Program-made: the position numbers and the translations under genes
In this document: piece after piece, positions 1 through 9,349 of the stretch
Position numbering within the stretch: the stretch's first letter is position 1
Layout of the letters: the number at the start of each line of letters is the position of its first letter
DNA from: Nitrososphaerota archaeon
Lineage (GTDB): Archaea; Thermoproteota; Nitrososphaeria; Nitrososphaerales; Nitrosopumilaceae
Assembly: GCA_028820595.1 (NCBI GenBank)
Contig: JAPPIP010000086.1
Span: 1 to 36,712, forward strand
Reading direction: 5' to 3'
Length of the DNA: 36,712 bases
The notes under the pieces: model-generated
What the model was told of the DNA's origin: nothing
What the model saw: the letters and a program-made list of their open reading frames with translations, nothing else
The model's database searches: none

Positions 1-143
1 ATAATGATCTTTAAGCTTTTCGCGATCTCGACGGTGAAAGGGTGGACAGCGCCCATTGCACTGCAAAGTCTTTAAATCTTCGGTGCTGCTGCAGTTTTCT
101 CCGACGGCCACGCCGCCGTCTGGCTGTGGATATCTTGCAGCGT

Positions 144-1553
144 CTACCGTCTGCCGCCGCGCCGGTTTCGGCCGCCACCGCCACCGCCACCCTTGCGGTA
201 TCCACCGTCCCTTCTCTGGTCGCCGCCTCGGCCGCCATAACCGCCGCCTCGGCCGCCATAACCGCCGCCTCCGCGGCCTCGGCCGCCTCTCCGACCGCCG
301 TCCCTGGGATCGTACGTGTCCCTTCTCTCGCGGCGGTGGCCTCCACGGTAGCCGCCGCCTCCTCTGTTGCCTCCGCTGCCGCCGCCTCCCCCGTACCTTC
401 TTACGGGTATCTCCCTTTTGAGCGGATCCGGTATCGAGATCTTGATCCCCATCGACTCGTTGAGGTCCTTTAACGGCACCTTGATCTGGCGCTTTATCAG
501 ATTCCATTCGTCATATGACGAATACGAGACAAGCGTGATCGCCCTTCCGTGCGCGCCCGCCCTCGCAGTCCTGCCAATCCTGTGAAAGTACGTCATGTCC
601 TGGTTTGGGACGTCATAGTTGATCACAAGCTCCACCATGGGCACGTCTATGCCCCTTGAGGCCACATCTGTTGCCACCAGTATCTTTGCCTTGTTGCTGC
701 GGAACTTTGCCATCGATTGCTCCCTTCTTACTTGTGACATGTCGCCCTCTATCACTACTGCGTCCAGCCTCTCCCTGTGCAGGTACCTTCCCACGTCCCT
801 CGTCCTGTATTTGGTGGAGCAGAATATGATGCACTGCCCGCGCGTCTCCCCGATGAACTGCATGATGTGCTTGAACTTTTCCTTGTCCCTGATTACCAGA
901 AACGACTGGTCTATGCCCTCGCCGCTCAAGTCGTCGGCGTCAAGCAGGAACTGCTTTGGGTTATTCAGGTAATCCTCAGACAGCCTCAGTATCTCCGTCG
1001 GCATGGTGGCCGAGTACAGCGACATGACCCTCTCATCCGGCGCCAGGTCCAGTATGAACTGTATGTCGTCTATGAATCCCATGTCGAGCATGGTGTCGGC
1101 CTCGTCCAGAACTATGTGCGTCACGTCCTTGAGGTCTACTGTGCCGCGCTTTAGATGGTCTATCAGCCTTCCCGGCGTGGCGACCAGTATCTCCACCCCG
1201 AGCTCAAGCGCGTCTATCTGCACCCCGATTCCTTGGCCGCCGTATATTGTGGCAACCCTGGTGTCCAGATACTTTGAAAACTTTTTGATCTCGTCGGTGA
1301 TCTGCATGGCAAGCTCCCTTGTGGGAGCCATGATCAGCCCCTGGATGGTGCGGTTGGGACGTATCTCCTGCAGCATCGAGAGCGCAAAGGCGGCCGTCTT
1401 GCCGGAGCCCGTGTGGGCCTGGCCCACCACGTCCCTTCCAGTCAGCAACACGGGTATGACGGCCTCTTGTATCGGAAACGCATCCTCGAATCCCATCTCG
1501 GATATTCCCCTGATTATGTCGTCGCTGAGGCCCAGTTCGCTAAATTTTGTCAT
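144..1553 (-). CDS. DEAD/DEAH-box ATP-dependent RNA helicase with RGG/YGG-rich C-terminal tail
   Basis: ORF contains AHTGSGKT (Walker A), PTRELA, VLDEAD, SAT and HRIGRTAR motifs. C-terminal ~80 aa are Gly/Arg/Tyr repeats. Start chosen at MTKFSELGLSDD (cat at 1551-1553), not the upstream Lys-rich extension in the ORF track. Confidence 0.95.
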   Translation of the reverse strand: MTKFSELGLSDDIIRGISEMGFEDAFPIQEAVIPVLLTGRDVVGQAHTGSGKTAAFALSMLQEIRPNRTIQGLIMAPTRELAMQITDEIKKFSKYLDTRVATIYGGQGIGVQIDALELGVEILVATPGRLIDHLKRGTVDLKDVTHIVLDEADTMLDMGFIDDIQFILDLAPDERVMSLYSATMPTEILRLSEDYLNNPKQFLLDADDLSGEGIDQSFLVIRDKEKFKHIMQFIGETRGQCIIFCSTKYRTRDVGRYLHRERLDAVVIEGDMSQVRREQSMAKFRSNKAKILVATDVASRGIDVPMVELVINYDVPNQDMTYFHRIGRTARAGAHGRAITLVSYSSYDEWNLIKRQIKVPLKDLNESMGIKISIPDPLKREIPVRRYGGGGGSGGNRGGGGYRGGHRRERRDTYDPRDGGRRGGRGRGGGGYGGRGGGYGGRGGDQRRDGGYRKGGGGGGGRNRRGGRR

Positions 1554-1692
1554 TTTTTCTTTTCTTCTCTTTTCTTTTTTCTCACAGGCAATGACGCGAA
1601 AGCTCACCGCCCACCGTCATTATTCCGATTCGCGGACGCGTGGAACGTCTAATAAACGCTTGCCGCTTTCTCTTCTTTTGCCTCTCCCCGTC

Positions 1693-2718
1693 TCAGCGCT
1701 CGAGCTGGGAGTCTATGATCCTCTTGAAGACGTCGTACGGCTGGGCCCCCTCGATTGATACGTACCCCACGTCGTCGTTTCCGATGAAGAATCCCGGCGT
1801 GCCTGTTACGCCGTACGCCCTTCCGTCCTCCAAGTCGCCCCTGATGTCCTCGACGTGCGTGCCCATGACTACGCACTCCTCAAACTCGGCCGCGTCGATT
1901 CCAGTATCCGACGCGTATCCGCTCAACAGCTCTATGATGTCCTGGGGGCCTGCCCTGTTCCATTCGCCCTGCTTTTCAAACAGGATGTCGTGCATGCCCT
2001 TGAAGCCACCCTGGTCGTCTGCGCACTCGGCCGCAAGTGCCGTGACGGCAGCGTTGGGGTGTATGTGCTGGAGCGGAAAGTCCCTGTAGACCAGCTTTAC
2101 GAGCCCCTTGTCTATGTACTCCTCTTGTATGGAGGGCAGGGTCTGGGAGCTGAATCTGGCGCAGAACGGACACTGGAAGTCGGAAAACTCTATGATTGTA
2201 ATGGGGGCATCCGCGTCTCCTATTGTGGGATCGTCGTCGGCCGATATTCGTATGGTCGGCGGTTGCTGCTGTTGCTGCTGCTCCTGCAATGCGGCCATCT
2301 GCTGCTGCATTATCTTTAGCTCCAGCTTGGCAAGCGCGTCGTCGAGATCCTCCTGCGTCAGCTGATCCGGCTGCTCTTGGTACATGCTAATTGAATACGC
2401 GCCTGCAAAGAATGCGGCTACGCCGACTGCTATGATCAGCCCGATAACAAGTCCATTGGTTGGCTTTTTTGCAGGTGGCGCGCCGTCGCCGTCGCCGTTT
2501 TCCGTATCGTCCTGGCCATGCACTGCTTCTTCTTCTTCTGGCTGCTGGTCTCCGCTTGCTTCTCCCTCGCCTTCGGGTTCATTGTCGCGCGTTGCAGAAT
2601 CTTCTTTCATCTCTTCCGCGCCGTCGCCCGTCTTGTCGCTGATATCGCCGTCACCTACGTCGTTTTGTACGGCATCCGCCTTTGCGGCCGCGTCATCTGA
2701 CGATGCGTCGGAACTCAT
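1693..2718 (-). CDS. DsbA-like thioredoxin-fold protein, membrane-anchored
   Basis: One TM segment (GLVIGLIIAVGVAAFFAGAYSI), then a poly-Q stretch, then a DsbA-type domain with ITIIEFSDFQCPFCARF (CPFC active site) and YGVTGTPGFFIG (cis-Pro motif). Confidence 0.9.
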   Translation of the reverse strand: MSSDASSDDAAAKADAVQNDVGDGDISDKTGDGAEEMKEDSATRDNEPEGEGEASGDQQPEEEEAVHGQDDTENGDGDGAPPAKKPTNGLVIGLIIAVGVAAFFAGAYSISMYQEQPDQLTQEDLDDALAKLELKIMQQQMAALQEQQQQQQPPTIRISADDDPTIGDADAPITIIEFSDFQCPFCARFSSQTLPSIQEEYIDKGLVKLVYRDFPLQHIHPNAAVTALAAECADDQGGFKGMHDILFEKQGEWNRAGPQDIIELLSGYASDTGIDAAEFEECVVMGTHVEDIRGDLEDGRAYGVTGTPGFFIGNDDVGYVSIEGAQPYDVFKRIIDSQLER

Positions 2719-2876
2719 GCTACGGCTGACCTTCCATGCACAAATAACAGTTGTTACCGGTCGCCATCACCGCCCCTCGTGCCGGCCGCCGTACGCTGTA
2801 CCTGCCGACTGCACAGATCGTATGCCCAAACACCGTGCCTGCGGCTCTTTTAAGCACGTGCCGGGATATTGTACAC

Positions 2877-3452
2877 GTGGAGATCTACATTCTCAGGCAT
2901 GGCAAGGCAGAGGAGCGCCCGTCTGGCATCTCAAGCGATGCAAAGCGTAGGCTGACGGAGTCCGGCAGGAACGAGATGGAGCAGGTTGCGTCTGGAATCG
3001 CAGCGCTTGGGATACGTCCCGATCGTATAATATCAAGCCCGCTTGTCAGGGCCCGTGAGACTGCCGAGATCATACGCGGGCGCCTGCTGCTTGAACAGGA
3101 TTCGGGCCGGGGCTCCGCCCGGATCGGCATATGGCAGGAACTAAAGCCCGAGTCGGACGTGCTGGATGCACACGGCCGGCTGGCCGCAATGGCCCCGGAT
3201 TCGGGCGTGATGCTTGTGGGACACGAACCGCACCTGTCGTCACTGGCATCCTCCATGATTACCCTGAGCCCCGGGCGGACTGCGGCACGCGATAGGCGCG
3301 CGTACGCGGGCGCGCCCGACGCGGCCATAAATCTCAAAAAGGGCGGGCTTGCAATCATACGTGCAAACGCGGATGCGCGGGTGATGAGGGGATTTCTGCG
3401 AAGCCTGATGACTCCAAAGCAGCTGAGGCTGTGCCGCCGCGCGGCTCGCTGA
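2877..3452 (+). CDS. sixA: SixA-type histidine phosphatase (phosphoglycerate-mutase-like fold)
   Basis: Translation from GTG 2877: VEIYILRHGKAEERPSG (RHG motif), SPLVRARETAEII, LVGHEPHLSSL. Typical of the SixA family. Confidence 0.85.
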   Translation: MEIYILRHGKAEERPSGISSDAKRRLTESGRNEMEQVASGIAALGIRPDRIISSPLVRARETAEIIRGRLLLEQDSGRGSARIGIWQELKPESDVLDAHGRLAAMAPDSGVMLVGHEPHLSSLASSMITLSPGRTAARDRRAYAGAPDAAINLKKGGLAIIRANADARVMRGFLRSLMTPKQLRLCRRAAR

Positions 3453-3484
3453 CGCCCCCCGTGCGGCTCGCTGACGCCCCCCGT
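3441..3484. repeat. Tandem duplication, 22-bp unit gcggctcgctgacgccccccgt x2
   Basis: 3441-3462 and 3463-3484 are identical; the first copy contains the sixA stop codon. Confidence 0.9.
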
Positions 3485-3642
3485 GTGGCGCAACGCGAGT
3501 TATCGGCCGCGGGTCGTTATGCCCGCATATTACGCGTCGGCGCACCGGGAATGGGCCGCGATCGTGACACCTGCGATCGAAAAATGCACAAAGCACGGCG
3601 CCGTGACCGGGCCGCTGCCGGCATAGTCGCGATTGAACACAA

Positions 3643-5391
3643 TTGTTATTATTAATGCGGTTTGGCGTTAGCGTGATGATGCCGGAGCTGCACGCCGCAA
3701 TCGCCTCTGCGCGACGCCTTGGTACGTCACGGATCCCCGCGGAGATGGCCCGGGGGGGATCAAACAGGCCCGCAGCGTCCGTGCTTGATCTGGGTTCAAA
3801 CTCTGTAAAACTCTCGCACTATACCATGGACGCGCACAACGACTTCAAGCTCTATCACCAGAGATCCGTGCGCCTGCGCCTCTTTGAGGGGCTCAAGGGC
3901 GGGGTCATGCAGCCGGAGTACGTGGATCGCATGGTCGATACGCTCAGGCTGTTCCGTGAGGCGATAGACTTTGAGGAAATACGGCACGTGGTTGCGGTGG
4001 CGACTAGCGCAGTGCGTGACGCGAAGAACCGCCGCGACATAATAGATCGCATACGTCGAGAGACCGGCCTTGACTTTAAGATACTGTCAGACAGGGACGA
4101 GGCCCTCTATTCGTACACGGGGGCCGTGCGCATGCTGCACATCCCGTCGGTGCTCTTCTTTGACATTGGCGGGGGAAGCCTAGAGGTCGTCACTGCAAAG
4201 AACTACAAGGTGAAAAGCGCGCACTCTTTTCCGCTCGGCTCCCTGCGGCTGACGCAAAAGTTCGCCGAAGATCCCAAGTACGAGGACGTGGACTTTGAAG
4301 CCATGAAAAAGTACATCGGCAAGGCGCTGCCGTCCCTGAAGGACTTGGAGATAAAGGACGGCGAGCTGTATCTGGCGGGCGACGGCGGCATTGCGGGCAG
4401 TGACAGTGGCGCCGGTGATGGCGGCGACGACGACGACGGCAACGATCACAGCGACAAGGGCGGCCGCGACGCCGTCGGGACCGGGCCTCCTGCAGTCGCC
4501 ATGGTGGGGGTCGGCGGGGTGCTCCGCTCGCTTACCAAATACGTGCAGGATGCCAAAGGCTATCCGCTCTCAAAGACCCACAACTACCAGCTCTCCGTGA
4601 CCGACCTTGAGGACATATGGAGAAAGATACGCGACATGTCCCCTGACAAGATTGCAAAGATTCCTACAATAAACTCCTCGCGGGCAGATACCTTGCGCGC
4701 CTCCGTACTCGTAATAATGTCGTTTCTCAAAAGCGTAAAATGCGAAAGGCTGACTGTCAGCGCGCACGGGCTGCGAGAGGGCGCGCTTGCGCTGTCAATA
4801 CAGCACCCGGCCGCGTTCAAGTCGCAGCGCATAGACGAGCAGCACATCCGGGAGACTGTCCTCAGCTCGGTCTCCCCGTCCTCGACCCTCGTGTCGTCCA
4901 AAATAGATGCGCTCGTGGAACTACTCCTGTCTGCGAATCTTCTGCACCCAGTCGACCGGCCCGTAATCCGATACGCACTGGAGCAGACGGACCGCCTGAG
5001 GTCGTTTAGGGACATCTCAAACATACTGTATACCATAATGGACGACGACTCGCACCTGAGCCACGGCGACCAGCTTGCCGCCGCCCTGGCCCTGATGCAC
5101 CTGAGAAAGCGCCGCAAGGCGGACATAAACCTGCTCAACTTCGGGTCCATAGCCCGCTCGTACGACAAAAAACGGATACGCCGGATGTCGGCTATCGTGC
5201 TCGCGTACCAGATACTGGAGAGGTCTTCGGCCGACATGGTCCCGGAGTTTGGCAAAGGCGGCTCCGTCACGCTTGCCGTACGCGCGCCGTCCGGAAGCAG
5301 CTTTCCGCACCTCATGTTCAAGGAGGCGTGCTCCCAGCTGGAGGACGCGTTTGGAATCCCGTTCCGTCCTGACATCCGGGTCATTGGGTGA
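3643..5391 (+). CDS. Ppx/GppA family exopolyphosphatase-like phosphatase with Asp/Gly-rich insertion
   Basis: ASVLDLGSNSVKLS, VATSAVRDAKNR, FDIGGGSLEVV and the C-terminal HD-like region are typical of Ppx/GppA. True start may be downstream of 3643 (e.g. ATG near 3676). Confidence 0.9.
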   Translation: MLLLMRFGVSVMMPELHAAIASARRLGTSRIPAEMARGGSNRPAASVLDLGSNSVKLSHYTMDAHNDFKLYHQRSVRLRLFEGLKGGVMQPEYVDRMVDTLRLFREAIDFEEIRHVVAVATSAVRDAKNRRDIIDRIRRETGLDFKILSDRDEALYSYTGAVRMLHIPSVLFFDIGGGSLEVVTAKNYKVKSAHSFPLGSLRLTQKFAEDPKYEDVDFEAMKKYIGKALPSLKDLEIKDGELYLAGDGGIAGSDSGAGDGGDDDDGNDHSDKGGRDAVGTGPPAVAMVGVGGVLRSLTKYVQDAKGYPLSKTHNYQLSVTDLEDIWRKIRDMSPDKIAKIPTINSSRADTLRASVLVIMSFLKSVKCERLTVSAHGLREGALALSIQHPAAFKSQRIDEQHIRETVLSSVSPSSTLVSSKIDALVELLLSANLLHPVDRPVIRYALEQTDRLRSFRDISNILYTIMDDDSHLSHGDQLAAALALMHLRKRRKADINLLNFGSIARSYDKKRIRRMSAIVLAYQILERSSADMVPEFGKGGSVTLAVRAPSGSSFPHLMFKEACSQLEDAFGIPFRPDIRVIG

Positions 5392-5585
5392 CGCGCGTGC
5401 GCCCACCCGTGTAACCGCAGGAGTCGCTTGGCCCCTCCGCGTCCCCCACACGGCTTGCACGCGGCATCCGCATCTGCGCCGTCCGCCGGTGCGCATACCC
5501 CGCCGCGGTGTGTCACTGCGGCGCGCGAGGCAACCCTGCGGATTATTTGCAAGACTTATAGTCTATTTGCGGGCAAAAACCATGC

Positions 5586-6374
5586 ATGATGGCTACATCC
5601 TCGCGCTCTAGCGCCGCGGACGGCGATTACGGCGCCGCAGGACAAGCGGAGGCCAAAAAGGCCGAAGCCGGGAGGCGCCGCCCGCGCAGGGGGGACGTCC
5701 CTGGCAAGCTCATCGTAGTCGAGGGGATAGACGGCTCTGGCAAGTCTACCCAGTTGTTATTGCTTGAAAAGTGGCTGCGGTACAACATGTTTGAGGTCTT
5801 TCGCACGGAATGGAACTCTTCGGATATAGTCCGTTCCATAACATCCAAGGGCAAAAAAAAGGAAGCCCTGACACCCACCACGTTCAGCCTTCTTCACGCG
5901 ACTGACTTTGCCGATCGGTTTGAACGTCACATACTGCCGCTGCTTCATGCCGGCTATTTCGTGCTGGCCGATAGGTACGTTTACACCGCGTACGCCAGGG
6001 ACGTGACGCGTGGTTGCGACCCGGCGTGGGTCCGCAAGGTCTATGACTTTGCCATAAAGCCCGACATCGCATTCTACTTTAGGGTGCCGCTTGACACCGC
6101 GATGGACCGCATATTGGCCGGCAGGCCAAAGCTGAAATTTTATGAAGCCGGCGCCGATCTGAACCTCTCAAAGGACCTCTACGAGAGCTTTAGGATATTC
6201 CAGCATCGCATCGTAGAGCAGTATGAGGCGATGCACAGGCGCGAGAGCTTCGTGGTTATGGATGCCACGATGCCCATCCACGAACAGCAAATGATCATGC
6301 GGGCCAAGGTGCGCAAGCTGCTTCCAAAGAAGCTCAAGAAGAAGACCGTTCTGGAGGTGCCCGGGCACGTCTGA
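5586..6374 (+). CDS. tmk: Thymidylate kinase family P-loop kinase (copy 1, canonical Walker A)
   Basis: LIVVEGIDGSGKSTQ Walker A, FVLADRYVYTAYA DR[YF] motif, dTMP kinase-like length. Confidence 0.85.
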   Translation: MMATSSRSSAADGDYGAAGQAEAKKAEAGRRRPRRGDVPGKLIVVEGIDGSGKSTQLLLLEKWLRYNMFEVFRTEWNSSDIVRSITSKGKKKEALTPTTFSLLHATDFADRFERHILPLLHAGYFVLADRYVYTAYARDVTRGCDPAWVRKVYDFAIKPDIAFYFRVPLDTAMDRILAGRPKLKFYEAGADLNLSKDLYESFRIFQHRIVEQYEAMHRRESFVVMDATMPIHEQQMIMRAKVRKLLPKKLKKKTVLEVPGHV

Positions 6375-6414
6375 TGCGAGTGACTTTGCATCCGTACGCG
6401 ACGCGTCTGGGGCG

Positions 6415-7392
6415 GTGGTCGCAGAGGCGCGCGCCGCGCATGGCCGCGTCATGCATGACGGTGCCGGGGAGGGCTCTGAGGATAATGACGCGTCCGGTGA
6501 CTTCGGGGCCGGCGGCACTACTGAGGAGTATTCTGACAGCCACGCGTACTATGACTCTGACATATACCTCCAGCTTGCGGGCGTGGAGGATGCCGCCACG
6601 GCCGGCGGCGGCAGTCGCGGCGCCGGCACCGGCACCGGCGGTGGAGCTGGAGCTGGCGGCAGTAGCAGTAACGTGGGCGGCATGAAGTCCCGCAAGCCCA
6701 AATGGTACGGGGCAAAAAAGTTCGGCGGGTTGCACTATCTGCGCGACATTGAGATAGCGGGGCGCCTGATCGTAATAGAGGGGCCCGACGCGTCCGGAAG
6801 AAGCACCCAGATCGAGTTGCTCACCACGCAGCTGGAGGCAGAAGGGTACGCCGTGCTAAACACGGGACTCACGCGCTCGGAGATAATCGGCCAGGGCATA
6901 CTAGAGGCCAAGCGCAACATCTCGCTTGGGGTGAGGACGCTTGCAATGTTTTATGCGGCCGACTTTGCGGATCAGCTGGAGCACAAGATCATACCGGCAC
7001 TGCAGGCGGGCTACGTGGTACTGGCAGACCGGTACATCTACACGCTCATGGCGCGAAACACGGTACGCGGCATCAGGCGTAGCTGGTCAAGCAACCTGTA
7101 CAGCTTTGCACTAGTGCCGGACATGACCTTTTACCTTGACGTGGATCCCTACGTGCTTGTACACCGCGTCTTTGCAAAGAGGCAGAGCTTGGACTATTAC
7201 GAGTCGGGAGCCGACATGGGCATATCAAAGAACATGTATGACTCTTTCATAAAATACCAGCAGAGGCTCGCCCGGGAGTTTGGGATCCTGGAGCAAAAGT
7301 ACGGCCTCAACATCATAAACGGAAACCGCCCCACAGACGTCATAAATGCCGGGCTCAAGAAGCAGGTCCTGCGGTATCTCTCAAAGGCATGA
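6415..7392 (+). CDS. Thymidylate-kinase-like P-loop protein (copy 2) with low-complexity N-terminal extension and Walker A Lys->Arg
   Basis: LIVIEGPDASGRSTQIE, VVLADRYIYTLMARNTV. Parallel to copy 1 over its full length. ~85 aa Gly/Ala/Ser-rich N-terminal region; start uncertain. Confidence 0.8.
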   Translation: MVAEARAAHGRVMHDGAGEGSEDNDASGDFGAGGTTEEYSDSHAYYDSDIYLQLAGVEDAATAGGGSRGAGTGTGGGAGAGGSSSNVGGMKSRKPKWYGAKKFGGLHYLRDIEIAGRLIVIEGPDASGRSTQIELLTTQLEAEGYAVLNTGLTRSEIIGQGILEAKRNISLGVRTLAMFYAADFADQLEHKIIPALQAGYVVLADRYIYTLMARNTVRGIRRSWSSNLYSFALVPDMTFYLDVDPYVLVHRVFAKRQSLDYYESGADMGISKNMYDSFIKYQQRLAREFGILEQKYGLNIINGNRPTDVINAGLKKQVLRYLSKA

Positions 7393-7416
7393 TGATACCG
7401 GTGGTGATGGCGGCGC

Positions 7417-8565
7417 ATGGCTCACACAAGGCCCAAAACCACGCACGGGGAATGTGACGATCATGGCCGGGGCGTCCCCGCTGTCGCCGCCGATGCCGAT
7501 ACTGCCGCTACCACTACCACTGCTGCCGTTGACACTGCCCCCGACACTTCCGTGACCGCCCCGGCACACGGCCTTGTCCTTGACGCTGCGGGCGCGGTGA
7601 CTGATACTGCTGACTCTGGGGGGAAGCCGCCTGAAAAGGGCGGGCCGCGCCCGGTCCGGGGCAACGATATTGACATCACAAGGCCGCACCGCAACGCAAT
7701 GCGCAGGCGCTACGATCTCTTTGCAAAGCGCCTTGAGGCGTACCTGTCCAGTCCGGGCGAGGAACAGCTGCACGACCTGCGCACGTCCATACGCCGACTC
7801 GAATCCACGTATGGCGCACTGCCAAAGTCCGAAAGGCCCGCGCGCTGCGGCAAGCTGATGTCCGCTGCAAGGGACCTGTTCCGCGGGACCGGCCCGCTGC
7901 GGGACTCTGATGTCATATCGGACATGCTGATTAAGCTGGGCGCTCCGGCCGACTCGGAGGCGGTTGTAAAACTCTGCCGCGGCAGGGAGGGCGCCCTTGG
8001 GGACGCGCTATTCCGCGCCCGGAAGATTGCGGCGCTCAAACCGCTGTCTGGAGCGGTGGACAGGATTGACCGGCACAAGATGGCATTCAAGCGCAGGCGC
8101 ATGATCTGGTCTCTCTTTGATGACGTGCGGGGCATCTCTGCAACAGTGACCTCTGACGAGTCAAAGGTTGAGGAGCTTCATGCCATGCGGAAGATGGTAA
8201 AGAGGCTCCGCTACCTGCTGGAAGACGAGACCCAGTACCGGACGTATTGCCGAGTCGCCGCCGCCGCACCTGCCAGTACGAGCGCCGCCATATCGCCTCA
8301 TCATGACGCCAGCTGCAGTGTCAATGATGCCCAAAACTATGATGCGTCGCTGTCGAGGGTCTTGGACAGCGTAAGGCAGGTCCAGGAATCGACTGGCACC
8401 ATACACGACTGCGACATTGCACTACAGTACGTCACTGCAAACTATGTCGGTCTTGGGGACGGCGCCGCAGGAATCTTTGATGCGATTCAAAAGCGCCGCC
8501 ACAAAACCTACTTGGATCTTGTGGGCGCGCACAGGGATGCCAAAAAGCTGGCCGAGAAGCACTAG
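7417..8565 (+). CDS. CHAD domain protein (predicted polyphosphate-binding)
   Basis: QLHDLRTSIRRLESTYGALP, ELHAMRKMVKRLRYLLE and TGTIHDCDIAL are CHAD hallmarks (conserved His, Arg/Lys-rich helices). N-terminal ~75 aa low complexity. Confidence 0.85.
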   Translation: MAHTRPKTTHGECDDHGRGVPAVAADADTAATTTTAAVDTAPDTSVTAPAHGLVLDAAGAVTDTADSGGKPPEKGGPRPVRGNDIDITRPHRNAMRRRYDLFAKRLEAYLSSPGEEQLHDLRTSIRRLESTYGALPKSERPARCGKLMSAARDLFRGTGPLRDSDVISDMLIKLGAPADSEAVVKLCRGREGALGDALFRARKIAALKPLSGAVDRIDRHKMAFKRRRMIWSLFDDVRGISATVTSDESKVEELHAMRKMVKRLRYLLEDETQYRTYCRVAAAAPASTSAAISPHHDASCSVNDAQNYDASLSRVLDSVRQVQESTGTIHDCDIALQYVTANYVGLGDGAAGIFDAIQKRRHKTYLDLVGAHRDAKKLAEKH

Positions 8566-8723
8566 GCGCCGTTCGTCATAGGGCTCACCAAGTGACAGCG
8601 TGAAATAATGGCGGCGCCTGTATCTGAAAAGGCAAAGTTTGTCGATCTCCTGGCGGCCGTGGTTGTGGCGACACCTACATCGTGGTCGGTGCTGTTTATA
8701 TCTGCACACGGGAACGGGATGAG

Positions 8724-8921
8724 ATGGACGACACGAAAAAGAAGTTCCTGGGGCTGGTTTACCTGATAATAGGGGCAATATCGTTACTTTCCGGGCTCTC
8801 CTCTACTGCGGAAGTATGTCGCTACTATGAAAACATCCCGGTTGATTTTCTGGCGCTTCTGATCCTCTCGTATGCTCTGAGCGGAATTACATTCTTTTTT
8901 GGTATCAGATGCGTTAAATAA
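8724..8921 (+). CDS. Small membrane protein (possible N-terminal part of a split gene)
   Basis: MDDTKKKFLGLVYLIIGAISLLSG...FLALLILSYALSGITFFFGIRCVK, with two hydrophobic helices. TATA-like tttatat lies ~26-30 nt upstream of the ATG. Confidence 0.5.
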   Translation: MDDTKKKFLGLVYLIIGAISLLSGLSSTAEVCRYYENIPVDFLALLILSYALSGITFFFGIRCVK

Positions 8922-8989
8922 GGAACTGTTCCCGTTTTTCCCTGAACAAGTACGTCAAAATCTCGTTACTCGTACCCGCGGGAATAGTA

Positions 8990-9349
8990 GTGTATATTGT
9001 GTTCGCCAACCTGTATGTTCATAGCGTTATTCCAGAGACATACCAAAGGTACGATTCAAACGAGCATGTCCTGGCCTTTGGGGAGGCGTATAACTCCGGA
9101 AGTACGATTACGTTTGGCAACTTTTGGAGCGTTGATGCAATAAGCTATTCAGACACGAGGGGAATCAAGTCTGCGGAACTTGTGATATACATCAGTGAGG
9201 ATGAACGCATGGAACTGAACTGTTATGACGATGTGTTTGGTGAAAAACCCGTCAAGTTCCACAGCGTGGACTCCCCGTCAATCGACGACATCGCCTCGTC
9301 AGTTTCCATCTGCGGCTTCAACGACATGGGCCGCCTCATCCCACCCTGA
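8990..9349 (+). CDS. Hypothetical protein; N-terminal hydrophobic segment continues upstream of the called start
   Basis: ORF opens in the middle of a hydrophobic helix; the same frame is open from 8918 (NKYVKISLLVPAGIVVYIVFANLYVHSV). Confidence 0.45.
   Translation: MYIVFANLYVHSVIPETYQRYDSNEHVLAFGEAYNSGSTITFGNFWSVDAISYSDTRGIKSAELVIYISEDERMELNCYDDVFGEKPVKFHSVDSPSIDDIASSVSICGFNDMGRLIPP

Noticed and set aside
2384-2950. 188-aa plus-strand ORF antisense to DsbA-like gene
   Set aside because: Ser/Ala/Pro-rich shadow ORF; the opposite strand has clear domain motifs.
4584-5552. 322-aa minus-strand ORF
   Set aside because: Shadow ORF antisense to Ppx/GppA; Ser/Arg-rich composition and no motifs.
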